Positions 8,542 to 19,605 of a DNA stretch of 64,000 nucleotides are shown here, piece after piece. Origin of the DNA: Lepidostoma basale (lineage: Eukaryota > Arthropoda > Insecta > Trichoptera > Lepidostomatidae); assembly GCA_022606425.2 (NCBI GenBank), contig JAHDVF020001050.1:1266001-1330000 (forward strand), in the 5' to 3' direction. Numbering within the stretch: the stretch's first letter is position 1; each line of letters starts with the position of its first letter. The position numbers and the translations under genes are program-made. A model generated the notes under the pieces. The model saw nothing but the letters and a program-made list of their open reading frames with translations. It was not told where the DNA came from and did not search any database.

Positions 8542-9031
8542 CCTAACTAACCATCACGCCGTTTCCCCGGAGGGGTAGGCAAAAAGGATGGATCACCACA
8601 TTGTTCTTTCCTGGCGTAACTCTCGCGCATCTACAACATTCACACATCGTCACATGCACGCTCCTCGATTGTTCCAACTTCGAACATGGCCGTATTTCAG
8701 TAATTGATTCATTTGGTCGTGCCATTTTTTCCGACTTTTTTCCATTCCCACTACTTGCATATATCTTTTAAACCATTTTTTCTTTATCCATTCGTTCCAT
8801 ATGTCCAAACCATCTTAGTGGCCCTTTCTTAATTTTATTTATCACGCATTCATCCGCTTTATATTCCTTTCTTACTTTATCATTAGATATTATATCATAC
8901 ATAGTTTTTCCGCACATTCTTCTCAGCGACCTCATTTCTACGGGATTTATCCTACTTTCATCCTTTTTCTGCCAACTCCAAGCTTCCCTTCCATACATAA
9001 GTGTCGGCACTAGAACTCCATGGTCGGAAAT
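8542..9031 (-). mobile_element. GTTA-LINE, second subfamily, 3' end
   Basis: The sense strand has VLVPTLMYGREAW, a KTMYDIIS segment and RWFGHMERMD (open 8768-9034), then a frame break before the tail. The KYKADECVINKIKKG-like residues group it with 30357-30811, 36862-37206 and 61404-61946. Confidence 0.75.
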
Positions 9032-9114
9032 CATGAATTGCGAAGGAGTCGACTCAGTCGTAAATCAGTTCAGGAGGCATTGGTGACTTTTTTTTGGTTA
9101 TTTTAGGTCATTCG

Positions 9115-9300
9115 TGAAAAATCGGTCGCCGCTGATTTATACTGGCCGGAAGTTGCTGGCGACCTAAATTTTGTAACTTAACAGCGACTTCCGGCCAGTA
9201 GAATTCGCGAAAATTTGGTCCTTTGATCTTGCGGGAGGAGCAAAAAAAAACCGTCGTTGATGATTTCTACTAGCCGGAAGACGCCGATGAGCTAAAAAAA
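9115..9300. repeat. Hairpin-forming GC-rich inverted repeat
   Basis: Arms 9141-9158 and 9182-9199 are complementary over 18 bp with one mismatch (ACTGGCCGGAAGT core) around a 23-nt spacer. A third related piece, TAGCCGGAAG, lies at 9271-9280. It precedes the GATTT-LINE and may be part of an unknown element. Confidence 0.5.
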
Positions 9301-9384
9301 CGTCTCTTGAGCTGATTGACGCCCACGTCCAGATTCCGAATTTTAGGTTTTGGTGTGCCGCAGAATTCTAGGAAGAACTAATGT

Positions 9385-10076
9385 GTGCCGTAGGTGAGAA
9401 AAGTTTTCAGGGATCCCAATGTGCTCAGGGTCCTATATAACGCATTGGTTCGGAGCAGACTCGAAAGTGGTTCTGTGATATGGAGTCCTCACGAAGCGAG
9501 ATATTCCGTTATGCTGGAGAGGGTTCAGAAAAAATTTCTGAGGTTTCTCTACATGAGGGAGTATGGTAGTTATCCGTGGCTCTGTCCCATGGCATTTCTT
9601 CTGGGAATGCTCAGAACCAATTCTCTACAGCTTCGAAGAGATGGACATCTAATAACCCATTTCTTCAGATTAATTAGGGGATACTTCGAGAACTCGGCCG
9701 TACTGGAGGATATTGGTCTTTTTGTCCCCGATAGATATCTCCGACAGCGACAGCACAGATTGTTTTACCTACCGGGCGCCAGAACCAGTCTGCCTCTGGT
9801 GACGCCGGTGGGAAGAGCAATTAGTCTGCTAAACGCGGTCTCCTCAGAGGTCGACGTCTTTCATGTTAGTGAAAGTACGTTCAGGGGACAAAAATACTTT
9901 TGACTTTGGAAAGTATCTTGTCTTCCTAATGTCGAACCATCACTAATGCGTTCCTGGTATTGTTTATTATGTTATGTTGTATGTTTATAATATTTTACCT
10001 GTACTCAATTGATGCCTTAAACATTTATGCTGTTTGTAATGTCTTTTGAGTAAATAAACTGATTTGATTTGATTTG
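9385..10076 (+). mobile_element. GATTT-LINE (Jockey-like), best copy
   Basis: This 5'-truncated copy has a 169-codon open frame, a 3' untranslated region with GTCGAACCATC and GTCTTTTGAGTAAATAAACTG, and a (GATTT)n tail ending near 10076. The AATAAA-type signal is at 10052-10058. Twelve or so other pieces in the window match it. Confidence 0.8.
9394..9903 (+). pseudogene. Jockey-like LINE polyprotein C-terminus
   Basis: The start MRKVFRDPNVLRVLYNALV is followed by RSRLESGSVIW (about residues 23-33), the usual thumb-side region after the RT palm in Jockey-clade elements. LERVQKKFLRFLYMRE and RLFYLPGARTSLPL follow. The frame is open to a natural-looking stop, but the catalytic part is missing. 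It is a 5'-truncated relic. Confidence 0.7.
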
Positions 10077-10141
10077 GTCTAAGAGATCTTATTTCTACTG
10101 CATTTATTCTACTTTCATCCTCCTTTTGACCGTTCCATGCT
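10077..10141 (-). mobile_element. GTTA-LINE, 65-bp coding scrap
   Basis: The antisense strand encodes the KDESRINAVEMRSL segment. It directly follows the GATTT-LINE tail. Confidence 0.6.
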
Positions 10142-10477
10142 TTATTATTTTGTAATATAAAATACGGTGCTGGTATTATTCATTGCATTGTACCTCTTTC
10201 TCCCGAGTATAAAGCGGTGTTATGTGAAGTGGAAATGTAAGGTTTTAATTACTACTTAAATATGATGTCATGTGGAAATTAAGGATCCTGAGAGTTAGTA
10301 ACTGGCCACTAACTGTCGGACTCAATGACGTTAGGATGAATAGTACCTCCACTCTAAATCTAGAAGTTCTGGCTTCACGGAAATAACGAGAAAACTTTGA
10401 GGTGGGAGACAACGCGCTTTATTTGTTCGGAGATAAAAAGGATTATTACAGAAATTTTGACTTTGCCTATCCAATTT
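10142..10477. other. No recognised feature
   Basis: Unique AT-rich DNA. No repeat or frame was recognised. Confidence 0.35.
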
Positions 10478-11004
10478 GCCTATCCAAAAAAGCTAAGATG
10501 GCAGTGCACAATGGTGTTCTTGTGCCGACCCTTATGTATGGAAGTGAAGCATGGAACTGGCAAAAGAAGGATGAAAGTAGAATAAATGCAGTAGAAATGA
10601 GATCTCTAAGACGAATGTGTGGCAAATCTGTTTATGATAGAGTGACAAATGCAAGTATAAGAAGTGAATGTGGTGCGAATGAAAGTGTTATGAGCAAAAT
10701 AAGGAAAGGGTCATTAAGATGGTTTGGACACATGGAAAGAATGAGTGAAGACAGAATGGTAAATAAGGTATATGTAAACGGCGTGAACGGAGCTAGAAAT
10801 AGAGGAAGGCCGAGGAAAACGTGGCACGATCAAATCAATCAAATATTGAATGTCGGTCACGTGAGGAGTCGGAAAAATCGAGTGCGCGCATGACAAGATG
10901 TATGAATGTAGAGGAAGCGAGAGACGTATGTCAGGACAGAACAGTGTGGCGTTCCATTCTTTCTGCCTACCCCTCCGGGGAGACGGCGTGATGGTAAGTT
11001 AGTT
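10478..11004 (+). mobile_element. GTTA-LINE 3' end, nearly intact
   Basis: It begins at GCCTATCCAAAAAAGC and keeps the frame from MAVHNG (10498) to 10893. A one-base loss near 10882 (CGAGTGCG for CGACGTGCG) breaks the frame. The tail has decayed to GGTAAGTTAGT plus T-run. It is very close to the copy at 28684-29422. Confidence 0.8.
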
Positions 11005-11135
11005 TTTTTTTACTTTGCTGTTTATAAGATTGCGTGATTGAAAAATGCATTGCTTTGACGGGAGTCTTAAAAGTTTTCTCTAATTGAAAGTTTCTCTACG
11101 ATCTTTGTTGATTGAACTAATATAAGTTTCTATTT

Positions 11136-11725
11136 CCTATCCAAAAATGGTGTTCTTCTACCGACCCATCTGTAACTGGCAAAAGAAGGATGAAAGTAGA
11201 AGAAATACACTAAAATGAGATCTTTTAGACGAATGTGTGGATACTTTGTGTATGATAGAGATGAATGCGGTACGAATGATGGTGTTATGAACAAAATAAT
11301 AAAAACGATCATTAAAATGGTTTGAAAATATGGAAAAAAAAAAACGAATGGTAAAAAAATGTATGTTTTCGATGTAAAAAGAATATTAAAATATAATTAT
11401 TTTGTTATTTTATTTTATTTTATATCATTGTATTTTATGTGATTTGCATAGATTTATTTTGTGGATGTTGGACGATCGAAGTGTGCGTGGGAGATGCCTA
11501 TTGGTGGCGATGAGGTTCGCAACCCATCACACCGCGTCTCCCGCGGGGCGAAAAGAGAAGGATGGAGTGCCGCATCAATAAAGTGTGACAGTCCATTCTT
11601 TCTGCCTACCCTTTTGGGGAGACGGCGTGATGGTTGTTTAGTTAGTTATGTAAATAGAACTAGAAATAGAGGAAGACCGAGGAAAAAGTGGCACGATCAA
11701 AAAAATAAAATATTTAATGTCAAAA
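11136..11725 (+). mobile_element. GTTA-LINE, decayed, split by a GTTA-NAE
   Basis: The first part is 11136-11381 and the second 11658-11725, which continues at the AGAAATAGAGGAAGACCGAGG segment. The two are separated by the NAE at 11382-11647. The second part is cut by the LTR beginning near 11740. Confidence 0.65.
11382..11647 (+). mobile_element. GTTA-NAE, 5'-truncated, with TSD
   Basis: It shares the GATCGAAGTGTGCG body and the double tail module with 62345-62806. Flanks ATGTAAAAAG (11372-11381) and ATGTAAATAG (11648-11657) are a 10-bp TSD with one change. The tail has mutated to GTTGTTTAGTTAGTT. Confidence 0.7.
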
Positions 11726-11739
11726 ATGAAAAATTATAA

Positions 11740-12182
11740 TGAAAACTACAGCCCAGAACTCGGCCGCTCCGAGTGAGCCGCAGCCGGCCGAAGCGACCAA
11801 CCACAGAGCGCGGAGGCACCCCCACTACCGGCCTACAGGCGCCGACCAATGGCGCTACAGAACGGAACCCCCACCACCTCGTACACACGGACTCACTCGC
11901 CTATATAACGGCGGGTGCGATGGGCAGTCGGCATGTTAGCTCGGCGAGTCAACACGAGAGGTCATACTGATCGAGCTTCATCCCTCCGGATCTGACTGCT
12001 GTCGGCACGCTGCCCGCCTCGCTGCCTGCTCCCCGACTACCTACAGTCCGCGCTACCGCCTGCCCCTTCACTCGGAGGAACTTCTGCCGGTACCTCGCCA
12101 CCGGACAGGATCTACCTAAATCTAGTGTATCAATCGCTTGTACTAGATTGAATAAATTATATAAAAAGGAACGTTATTTTCA
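11740..12182 (+). mobile_element. LTR of an LTR retrotransposon
   Basis: It begins TGAAAA and ends TTTTCA, a 6-bp terminal inverted repeat of LTR type. It is GC-rich, has TATATAA at about 11901 and AATAAA at 12150-12155, and so carries promoter and poly(A) signals in the right order. A primer-binding-like site follows at 12184. No internal coding region remains, because the next piece is a GTTA-LINE. Confidence 0.65.
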
Positions 12183-12183
12183 T

Positions 12184-12203
12184 TGGCCGCCCGGTTTGAT
12201 CCC
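12184..12203 (+). promoter_or_regulatory. Possible tRNA primer-binding site
   Basis: TGGCCGCCCGG starts two bases after the LTR end. TGG complements the CCA end of tRNAs. The reverse complement contains GATCAAACC, which resembles a T-arm. The tRNA is not identified. Confidence 0.4.
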
Positions 12204-12208
12204 TATCA

Positions 12209-12326
12209 ACTATCATACACAGAGTATCCACACATTCGTCTAAGAGATCTCATTTCTACTGCATTTATTCCACTTTCATCCTTCTTTTGCCAGTTCCATG
12301 CTTCGCTTCCATACATAAGGGTCTCT
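12209..12326 (-). mobile_element. GTTA-LINE coding scrap
   Basis: The antisense strand encodes the segment from TLMYGSEAWNWQKK to MRSLRRMCGYS. Confidence 0.6.
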
Positions 12327-12329
12327 GCC

Positions 12330-13265
12330 TTAACAGTTGTTCATAATCACAAAATCTACAAATGATATATGACAATGGAATTTCGCTTTAACTGCATCAG
12401 TTCAGACAGTCCAACTAATGGGGTTCTGACTATATTCAAAGGTTTTAAAGTATTTTTTTGTTAAGTTTTAATCTCCCTGCCTGAAGATATGAATTTTATA
12501 CTATTGAAAATTCTTCAATACAGTAAGAGTATTAATTGAGTTCAGCGAAATTAAAGTCTGGCATTTTTTTTAGAAATACCGGTAAAAAGCGTTTCAAAGG
12601 ATCATGCGAAACTCAAAGGACCAGAATAGTTTTTTTTTAATGTTAAGTAGCTTAACGTTTCTCGCAATAAAGGACATTTCTTGACAAATACCTTTTAAAA
12701 ATGCTCTTTAATCTAAAGTAATAAATAACGTTCAGAGACTGCGCCTTATCTGTTTTATAAAGACAGGTATTAAAATATTTTAAAATATATAAATATCTCT
12801 TAAAAAGGACAAGATTTTAATCAAATAAACTTAATTAAACCCTAATTAATCTACATAAATCAAATAATTCTGCTGGGATGAAAAATGGCTTTCTGTTTTT
12901 TAATCCGGAAAGAAATTAATGCTTCGCAAATCTTATTTTGAACGGATAACATCAAAAGCCTCGTTAATATGGCGTGCTGGCCTATAGATTAAAATCTGTC
13001 AATTTCCAGGACAATTTACTTCCGTGGCCGCGTTCGGCGGATTTGATTAATTTTTGTTACTCTGGTCACGTCTGCCAACTTTCTCAGCATCATTAGCCAC
13101 GGATTTAAGTCGGTCACTCACCACGCGGATCTATTGAACTCGAGACGGTTCATGAGTTAACTATTCCACTGTTAAATTAACTTGGAAGAGAATAAAAAAC
13201 ACTATACACTTAAAGTTTACCAGATAGTTAAACATTACCAGACAGTTAAAGATGACCAGAGTCCA
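12330..13265. other. Long stretch without recognised genes or repeats
   Basis: AT-rich, apparently single-copy in this window. The part 12960-13150 is GC-richer and could be conserved non-coding DNA, but no frame or motif supports a gene. Confidence 0.35.
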
Positions 13266-13269
13266 GAAC

Positions 13270-13862
13270 CTGTTCCAAGTGGCGCAGGACAGAGATTTAT
13301 TTATTTATACATAATACACAAATAAGACATAACAAATTAAAAACATTTAGGCGACTCATTTGGACACAAAACGGTGTTATAAAGATAAGACAAAGATAAA
13401 ACAACAACATGAAGCCAAAAAATCATACATATCAGAAGGAACCCAAATATTATGTCGACGTTTCCAGAATTTGTAATATATATTTTTTTAATACCGCCTC
13501 ACTGACACTGAAAATGTCCAAATCCGAGACGATTAGATTCAACGTTCAAGTTGCTCTTCCTACTGGCATCACAAAAGGCAGGTTGGTTCTGCGTGATGGA
13601 GCAAAGAACAATTGATGTCGGCGCTGTGGCAGTTAATTATTAGGAACAAAAGAACCTATTTGATCCAGAACATAGGGGTTCTCAATAGAGCTCCGAATCA
13701 GTTTGAAAAAGTGCTTTGACATTAACCCTTTCCTCTTCAGTTCGAGGGAGTTATACCCCAGCATAATCAAGAAAAATGCCGTTGGATAGAGCCAAGGATA
13801 TACCCCGTACTCTCTCATGTAGAGGGCTCTCAAGAATTTCTTTGGAACCCTCTCCAACATGA
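13270..13862 (-). mobile_element. Jockey-like LINE related to GATTT-LINE
   Basis: The antisense open part 13633-13860 has MLERVPKKFLRALYMRE and YGVYPWLYPTAFF, clearly related to 9394-9903. Downstream (13540-13600) is the RTNLPFVMPVGR-type segment. The 3' end (13270-13330) lacks the GATTT tail, so this is a sister subfamily. Confidence 0.65.
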
Positions 13863-13907
13863 GAGAATATTAAGCCTCATGAGGAATCTATATCACGATG
13901 TATTTAC

Positions 13908-13963
13908 TGCAGTGATTGCCAAAGATGGGGGGACCTGACACGGCACCGGAAGAAGAAGATACT
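13908..13963 (+). mobile_element. RTE-like LINE tail, 56 bp
   Basis: It encodes DCQRWGDLTRHRKKK, the same C-terminus as read antisense at 41020-41090, then GAA repeats. Confidence 0.55.
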
Positions 13964-14495
13964 TTAAGTTGTCATCGCAAACATGAGTCTATCAAAAAAA
14001 AAAACTAAAATGGCAGTGCACAAAGGTGTTCTTAAACCGAACCTTATATTATATGGAAGTGAAGCATAGAAGTGGCAAAAGAAGAATTAACGTAGAATAA
14101 ATGCAGTAGAAATTAGATCTATTAGATTAATGTGTAGAGTTTCGAATAAAAATATTACATAATAAGTGAATGCAGTGCGAATAAATGAATTATGAACAAA
14201 ATAATGAAAGGATCATTAAGATGGTTCGGACACGTGAAAGGAATTAATGAAGACAGAATGGTAAAGAAAAAATATGTGTTAACGGTGTTAACGAAACTAG
14301 GAATATTGGAAGACCAAGGAAAACGTGGCATAATCAAATAAATCAAATAAGTCGGCCACGCGAGGAGTCGGAGAAATCTACGTGCGTGCATGACACGATG
14401 TATAAATGTTGAGGATTCGAGAAAAGTATGTCAATAAATAACAGTGTGGCTGTCCATTCTTTCTGCTTACCTATTCGGCATGATGGTTAGTTAGT
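13964..14495 (+). mobile_element. GTTA-LINE 3' end, heavily mutated
   Basis: It starts at the codons for VVIANMS and continues to the decayed tail. Stops and indels occur throughout. The 3' module has lost about 10 bp (ATTCGGCATGATGG). Confidence 0.7.
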
Positions 14496-14574
14496 GAAGA
14501 ATTTTGTTTATGAGTAATAATAATTTAATAAAATGTACATAAAAACTAACCTTATAAATGAAGTGAAAACGGGA

Positions 14575-14810
14575 TGGCCCTATCTTCTTTTTGTCCTGTC
14601 ACACCTCCGTGGCGCATAGGGCTTCAAGGAACCTTCTCCACCCGGCTCTATCGCATGCCTGATGCCTAACATCATCCCAAGTGAGGCCTGCTACCTTAAC
14701 CTCGTCGTGCAGGGTTCTTTTCCAGGTGGCTCTAGGTCTGCCTAGCTTACTCTTTCCACCAATCTAGTGCGCCCTTTGGGATGCAGGCTGGGTCCGGATG
14801 GCCCTATACA
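14575..14810 (-). mobile_element. LINE 3' coding end, type S
   Basis: The antisense strand encodes WKRTLHDEVKVAGLTW, RHQACDRAGWRRFLEAL and a stop, then KKK-rich codons. This is the usual ending of an RTE-like polyprotein. Only one copy is seen. Confidence 0.5.
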
Positions 14811-15425
14811 ACACATAAATACGTATAACTAGATTCAAAATTTATACTAGGGGTTCTGTACAAGTTTTCCTATTTTTGATGGGACCTTACACATCTGAAA
14901 TAAATGAATTGGTCTACAAACCAAATATACATTTTCATGTTTCGACGTTTTTATGAGTTGCTAGGGCACGACGGACAGTCAATGGGTACCTCGAGTATTC
15001 GGCGATTCGAAGAGATTTTTAATCCACTTTATCAGAATTATTCAATAAATTAAACAGGCAATACCCGAATAAACCGTTTTTTATTTATGAAATCTCTGCA
15101 ATAGATTAATCTTGAGCAAATCCATCCTGGACAAACAGACTTTTTAAAAATAGGATTGCTTACAGATTAAATTTTGCCTTTCGAAAAAATTTAAACGAGA
15201 AATTTATGAGTTATCACGTGGTTTCTTCGGATTCTGCGTTATTAAAAGTTAAAAAATATTTTTGGAAGGAATTATTGGAATAGCCTGTCTCTTGTAACTT
15301 GCAAATAAGCTTCTTAGGAGAAGATCACAAATGTTAACAAGTTATTACCTTTTCAGAATCAGATTATTTCGAAACAATTTTCACGCACAAGGGCTAACAC
15401 ATCTCTTGCGGGGGGCGCTTGAATT
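14811..15425. other. AT-rich DNA, nothing recognised
   Basis: No motif or repeat partner was found. Confidence 0.35.
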
Positions 15426-15429
15426 TAAT

Positions 15430-15660
15430 CTAATCTCACCAAGAGGAATACCATAGAGAATGGACATAGAGGATTCCCACCGCTTACCCGAAGCTGTTAT
15501 AGGCAAACGGCGCCCTTCGTCAGCTTCGCTCAATCCCTAAGCCCTTCCGTCCCTCGTCCATGCGGGACTCTAGTTAGAAAAAAAAGTGTATAAAAGAAAT
15601 CAAAAAGGACCAGGCCACATTTAATTTACTGCTATTTTCCACTATGTCACGCCTAACATG
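15430..15660 (+). repeat. Repeat R, copy 1
   Basis: It shares CCGCTTACC-GAAGCTGTTAT, GGCGCC-TTCGTCAGCTTC and CGTCCATGCGG with 44400-44515, and the ACCACATTTAA segment with 45095-45130. The second copy has an extra LINE-like block between these parts. The element type is unknown. Confidence 0.5.
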
Positions 15661-15724
15661 TAGATAACACTTAAAATATTTCTAAACAAAATATAAAAAA
15701 GGAAAAAAAAAGACATGCGATTAA

Positions 15725-15935
15725 ATAGGAAGCGGAGTCGTGGACAAATGACAGCGGGAAATGAAAGGAGGAACAGAGGAATACCAAGGAAAAGATGGGC
15801 AGATTGCGTGGAAGAAGACTGGAAGAAATTGGAAAGAGCTGGGAATTGAGAGAGATGGCCAGGGGTAGAAGCCAGTGGAAGACTGCTGTGGAGGAGGATA
15901 AGTCCCACACCGGGATGTAGGGCCAAGAAGTAGTA
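15725..15935 (+). mobile_element. LINE 3' coding end, type U
   Basis: The reading RNRGIPRKRWADCVEEDWKK fits a LINE C-terminus, followed by stops, a WKTAVEEDK-like piece and a TAGTAG tail. One copy only. Confidence 0.45.
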
Positions 15936-16077
15936 GTTTTATGGACTTGGATCTTCTGGCTTACAGAGGTTCAGCTCATGTGGCTATTCCTCTTACGTCT
16001 GATGGGAACATTGTTGGAAGGTGATTTGGTGGGTTGTTAGTTTATGCGGGGGCATGATTTGTGTGGCCCGGAGTGTT

Positions 16078-16655
16078 CCTAACTAACTAACTAACTAACT
16101 AACCATCACGCCATCTCCCTGAAAGGGTAGGCAGAAAGAATGGACTATCACACTTTTACTGATGCGGCACTCCATCCTTCTCTTTTCGCTCCGCGGGAGA
16201 CGTGGTGTGATGGGTTGCGAACCTCATCGCCACCAATAGGCATCTCCCGCGCACACTTCGATCGTGCAATACCCACAAAATAAATCTAAAACAAATAATA
16301 TAAAATACAATGATATAAAATAAAATAACAAAATAAAAATAATTTAACACAAAATGTTCTTTTTAGATGGTGCACATATTGTCTATTTAATTTATGTTCC
16401 ACGAATCCACCGTTTTTTAATTTAGCACATAATGTAATAACACATAATGTTTTTTTCGATGTTGCACATGTTGACATGGACGATCCGGACTTTTGTGTTT
16501 ATTTAATTTATGTTTCACGTATCCACCGTTTTTTAAATTAGCTGTAAGTAGGCACTTAACCAGCAAGAACTTTGAAATAATATTGAAGAAATTATTCAAA
16601 TTGTCATTGGAACAAATGAAAAATTTATTTTTACACCTGTCAAAATTCTTTATAA
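16078..16655 (-). mobile_element. GTTA-NAE, full-length-like copy
   Basis: It runs from the antisense (GTTA)n tail (16078) through both inverted tail modules and the AT-rich body to about 16655. The body contains a duplicated block of about 110 bp with TTTATGTTCCACGAATCCACCG and its partner TTTATGTTTCACGTATCCACCG (shared phrase CCACCGTTTTTTAA). It matches 25634-26195 almost throughout. It has no real coding capacity. Confidence 0.75.
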
Positions 16656-17136
16656 AAACTTTAAAACTAAAACTCCGGGGTGTTCCTCTGAATGAGAATC
16701 GATTTTGGGCGCTTGTGGCGGCTGGAAGTGTTTGGGTCGTAATTTGAGAGGTCTTTTATTGTTAGGTTGGGATGGGAAGGGAGTCCTTTGTAAAAACGTT
16801 CGGCAAGTTTTAGAATGAATTCATCTATCATCGGGATTCCCGATTCTAGGTGCAGTTGTGTGATCCTGGTCCATGAAGGCGCACCAAGCGATAAACAGAT
16901 AGCCTTATTTTGCAGGATTTGGAGTTTTCGTATGTGAATCGGAGCTGCGTAGCCCCAGATTGGGGCTGCATAAGTTAAGATCGGCCTTGTAACCGTTTTA
17001 TATATCAGGAGTTTATTGTCGGTGCTTAGTTTACTGTTTCTAGCTAACATTGGGTAGAGGGCTGAGATTGCTTTTGACGCGGGTTTAACTTTATTTGTAA
17101 TGTGTGGCCTCCATGTCAGCTTAGAATCCAAGGTAA
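16656..17136 (-). mobile_element. Jockey-like LINE J, downstream part
   Basis: The antisense strand is open at 16667-17155. It has LTLDSKLTWRPHI, KLLIYKTVTRPILTYAAPIW and KLQILQNKA, standard Jockey-clade C-terminal residues. It is interrupted at 17136 by the RNase H-bearing LINE, and the upstream part resumes at 18747. The true protein therefore continues across the insertion. Confidence 0.8.
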
Positions 17137-18430
17137 GGTGCATGGCGAAGGCCACATGGGGACTCAGCCCGGAGGTACTGCGGGCCCTTTATATCGGCGT
17201 GGTGGAGCCGACCATCACCTATGCGGCGAGCGTCTGGGCAGAAGCGGCATGCAGGAATAACATCCAGCTGAAGCTGAACAGGGTGCAGAGAACGATAGGC
17301 ATTAGAATTTGTAAGGCCTATAGGACCGTCTCTCTGACCTCTGTTCAAGCGATAGCAGACCTGATGCCGCTGGACCTGAGGCTCAAGGAGCTCAAAATGA
17401 TAGGTGATGTCAAACGAACCGGCTCGATCGAACTCTTACCGGGGGACCGCGGGTACCAGGGTGTCGTCAAGTGGACGGAGCTGCCGCATCCTGTCGAGCA
17501 GACCGGGGAATTGACGGCCCACCCTGAGACATACAGAAGAGATGCATTCCCCTCTGACGAAATTGATATTTACACAGATGGAAGCAAGACCGAAGGAAAG
17601 GTTGGCGCGGCGTTCGCAGTGTTTGGCGCAGCCGGAGAGTTAAAGTGTAGGAAGCTGCCCATGGCGGATTACTGCACGGTATTCCAGGCCGAACTCTTCG
17701 CCATCGCAGAGGCCCTGAGATGGGTCGTCGCCGACACCTCGTGGAGGAAAGTCAACGTGTTGACCGACTGCATGAGCGCGACGAAGGCTCTGAGCGACGG
17801 CGCGCCCACCAATCCGATGGTCTTTCAGATTCAAAAGTCTTCCAAAATCCTTAGAGACCGAGGTACCGAGTGCAGCTTCTTGTGGATCAGAGGTCACAAC
17901 GGGCTGGAAGGGAACGAAAGAGCAGATGAGCTGGCTAAGCGGCCGCCCTTAGGGTCAAAACTGCCAAGCTCTACTCTGAGTTTCCTCTCAGCTACGCAAA
18001 GCGCACTATCAGAGAACACACGAATCAGCTGTGGGAAGAGAGATACGAGAACAGCGCCACTGGAAGCGGGACCAAGAATTTTCTCCCCTCCATAAGAGAT
18101 GCGAAAGAGCTGAGGAAGAGAATAGCACCTTCGTTCCAGCTCACACAAATTCTCACTGGGCATGGTGCCACACTCTCGTATCTACACAGATTCAAGATCA
18201 AAGATTCACCTCACTGTCCCTGTGACTCACAAACAGACCAAACAATCGAACACGTTATCATCCATTGCCCCATCTACACGCGAGAGAGATGGAAACTGGA
18301 GAAGGAGTGTCAAAGAAGAGACATCCACATCACAGATCTCCCGGCCATCCTCCGCAACAAAGATACACTATGCAGTTTCGTGGACTTCGCAACCACGGTG
18401 GTGGATCGGTTGCGGGTCAGCAATAAATAA
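17137..18430 (+). pseudogene. LINE polyprotein C-terminus with RNase H, one frameshift
   Basis: The open stretch within 17100-18095 starts in the RT thumb region (EVLRALYIGVVEPTITYAAS). It then has an RNase H fold with IDIYTDGSK, a FQAELFAIAEAL helix, VNVLTDCMSA and WIRGHNGLEGNERADELAK. These supply the D, E, D and H/D active-site residues. A single missing base near 17940 shifts the frame. Downstream the other frame continues to HCPCDSQTDQTIEHVIIHC, a CCHC motif, and stops at 18428. RNase H suggests the I/R1-type or a related RNase H-carrying clade. RT palm and endonuclease are lost. Confidence 0.8.
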
Positions 18431-18746
18431 ATAACAATTGTATATTTTTTTTACAGGTACGTCGCGTCCCGACTGAGGTTTTCCATGGTTCCCTCAGTTG
18501 TAAGGCAAATGTCGGGATGGTCATTAGCTAGTCCATGGAATCCCATAGATAGGAACTCCCCTTCTTTAATTTTTCTTCTCTCCCCTCTAAACTCTTTCTT
18601 TCTTTTTCTCGGCAAATCTCTGCCACCCCAAAGATACACTACTTCGCTGAAATGCCAATTAAACAAGTCCACACCGCCCTGACAAATAAAATGCAGGGCA
18701 ACAAAAATAGAAACAACCCAAGTAAAAAAAAAAAAAAAAAAAAAAA
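17137..18746 (+). mobile_element. RNase H-bearing LINE, 5'-truncated, with TSD and poly(A)
   Basis: The 12-mer AATCCAAGGTAA lies at both ends (17125-17136 and 18747-18758). The copy ends in a 25-nt A run (18724-18748, which overlaps the TSD) with AATAAA at 18685-18690. It contains the end of the reverse transcriptase, an RNase H domain and a zinc-knuckle-like C-terminus. The long pure A tail and identical TSD suggest it is among the youngest insertions here. It is notably GC-richer than its surroundings. Confidence 0.85.
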
Positions 18747-18870
18747 AATCCAAGGTAACCCCAAGGTAGTTGATTGTTTTGGTCCAAGGAACGTCTTGTT
18801 CGATAGAAATTGATGCATTAAAACATCCGTTCAGACTAGGACGCCAGGCGCGGTTATGGCGGGAAATTCA
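18747..18870 (-). mobile_element. Jockey-like LINE J, upstream part
   Basis: The antisense strand encodes VPWTKTINYLGVTLD, which continues in the piece at 16656-17136 once the insertion is removed. The homology fades near 18870. Confidence 0.65.
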
Positions 18871-19195
18871 TCCTTTCGGCGGGAAGCTCGAGGAGAGACG
18901 CGGCAATCAAAAGTTTTAATTAATTTAATTGTTTGGAAGTGAGCCGCCCGAGTCAACTGAGATATTATTCATCCAACTAATTATTTTCCCTAAATATTCA
19001 TGAGTCGCTCTCTCCGTGGGCATTTCGTGGGCCTCCTCTTTTTCTAATGTCGTTAGTGGGGTCCCACTCGTGATGTATCTTCGCCAATGTTTTATTAAAT
19101 TTTCTTTAATTGCTACTGTATTCAGGAGGTACTAATATTCATCTTTGTAATGCGGGTAGCATTTCGGATAATTAAATATTATTAAATACTATCGA
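18871..19195. other. No recognised feature
   Basis: Unique-looking DNA, with no frame or repeat. Confidence 0.35.
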
Positions 19196-19605
19196 AAGCG
19201 TGAGTTCTGCCAGTTGCTACTTATGGCCTCGAAACTAAAACATTGTCCATTGACCCAAAGAGCCATGGGAAAATCTATGTAAGGAATAAGGCTAAGAGAC
19301 AACATCGATACGGTGAGAGAAAGAACAAAGGTCCCTAACATCATCCTCAGGGTGGCAACTCTAAAATGGCAATGGGCAGGTCACGTAGCCAGAATCTCAG
19401 ATGAAAAATTGACAAGAAGATTGGTGACTTGGAGACCGTGGATGTAAAAGAGAAGTGCAGGGCGACCGCAACTACGATTGAAGGATAATCTGAAAAGACA
19501 CGTCGGAATAACCTGGATGCAGTCTGCACAAGACAGAGTGGCGTGGAAGCGAATAGAGAAGGCCTTGTCTAGGAGTGGACGGGAATAAGCTGAAAAATAA
19601 GAAGA
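19196..19605 (+). mobile_element. GAA-tailed LINE, 3' coding end
   Basis: It encodes VATLKWQWAGHVARISDEK and HVGITWMQSAQDRVAWKR, with a premature stop at 19445. It ends in AAAAATAAGAAGAAG. It is a sibling of 7482-7902. Confidence 0.7.

Noticed and set aside
16286..16477. Short protein shared by 16286 (-) and 62414 (+)
   Set aside because: The frames are in the non-coding AT-rich body of the GTTA-NAE. They differ by stops in other copies (for example 25900) and show no coding features.
18451..18753. Antisense open frame starting with poly-F
   Set aside because: It reads the poly(A) tail of the RNase H-bearing LINE backwards.
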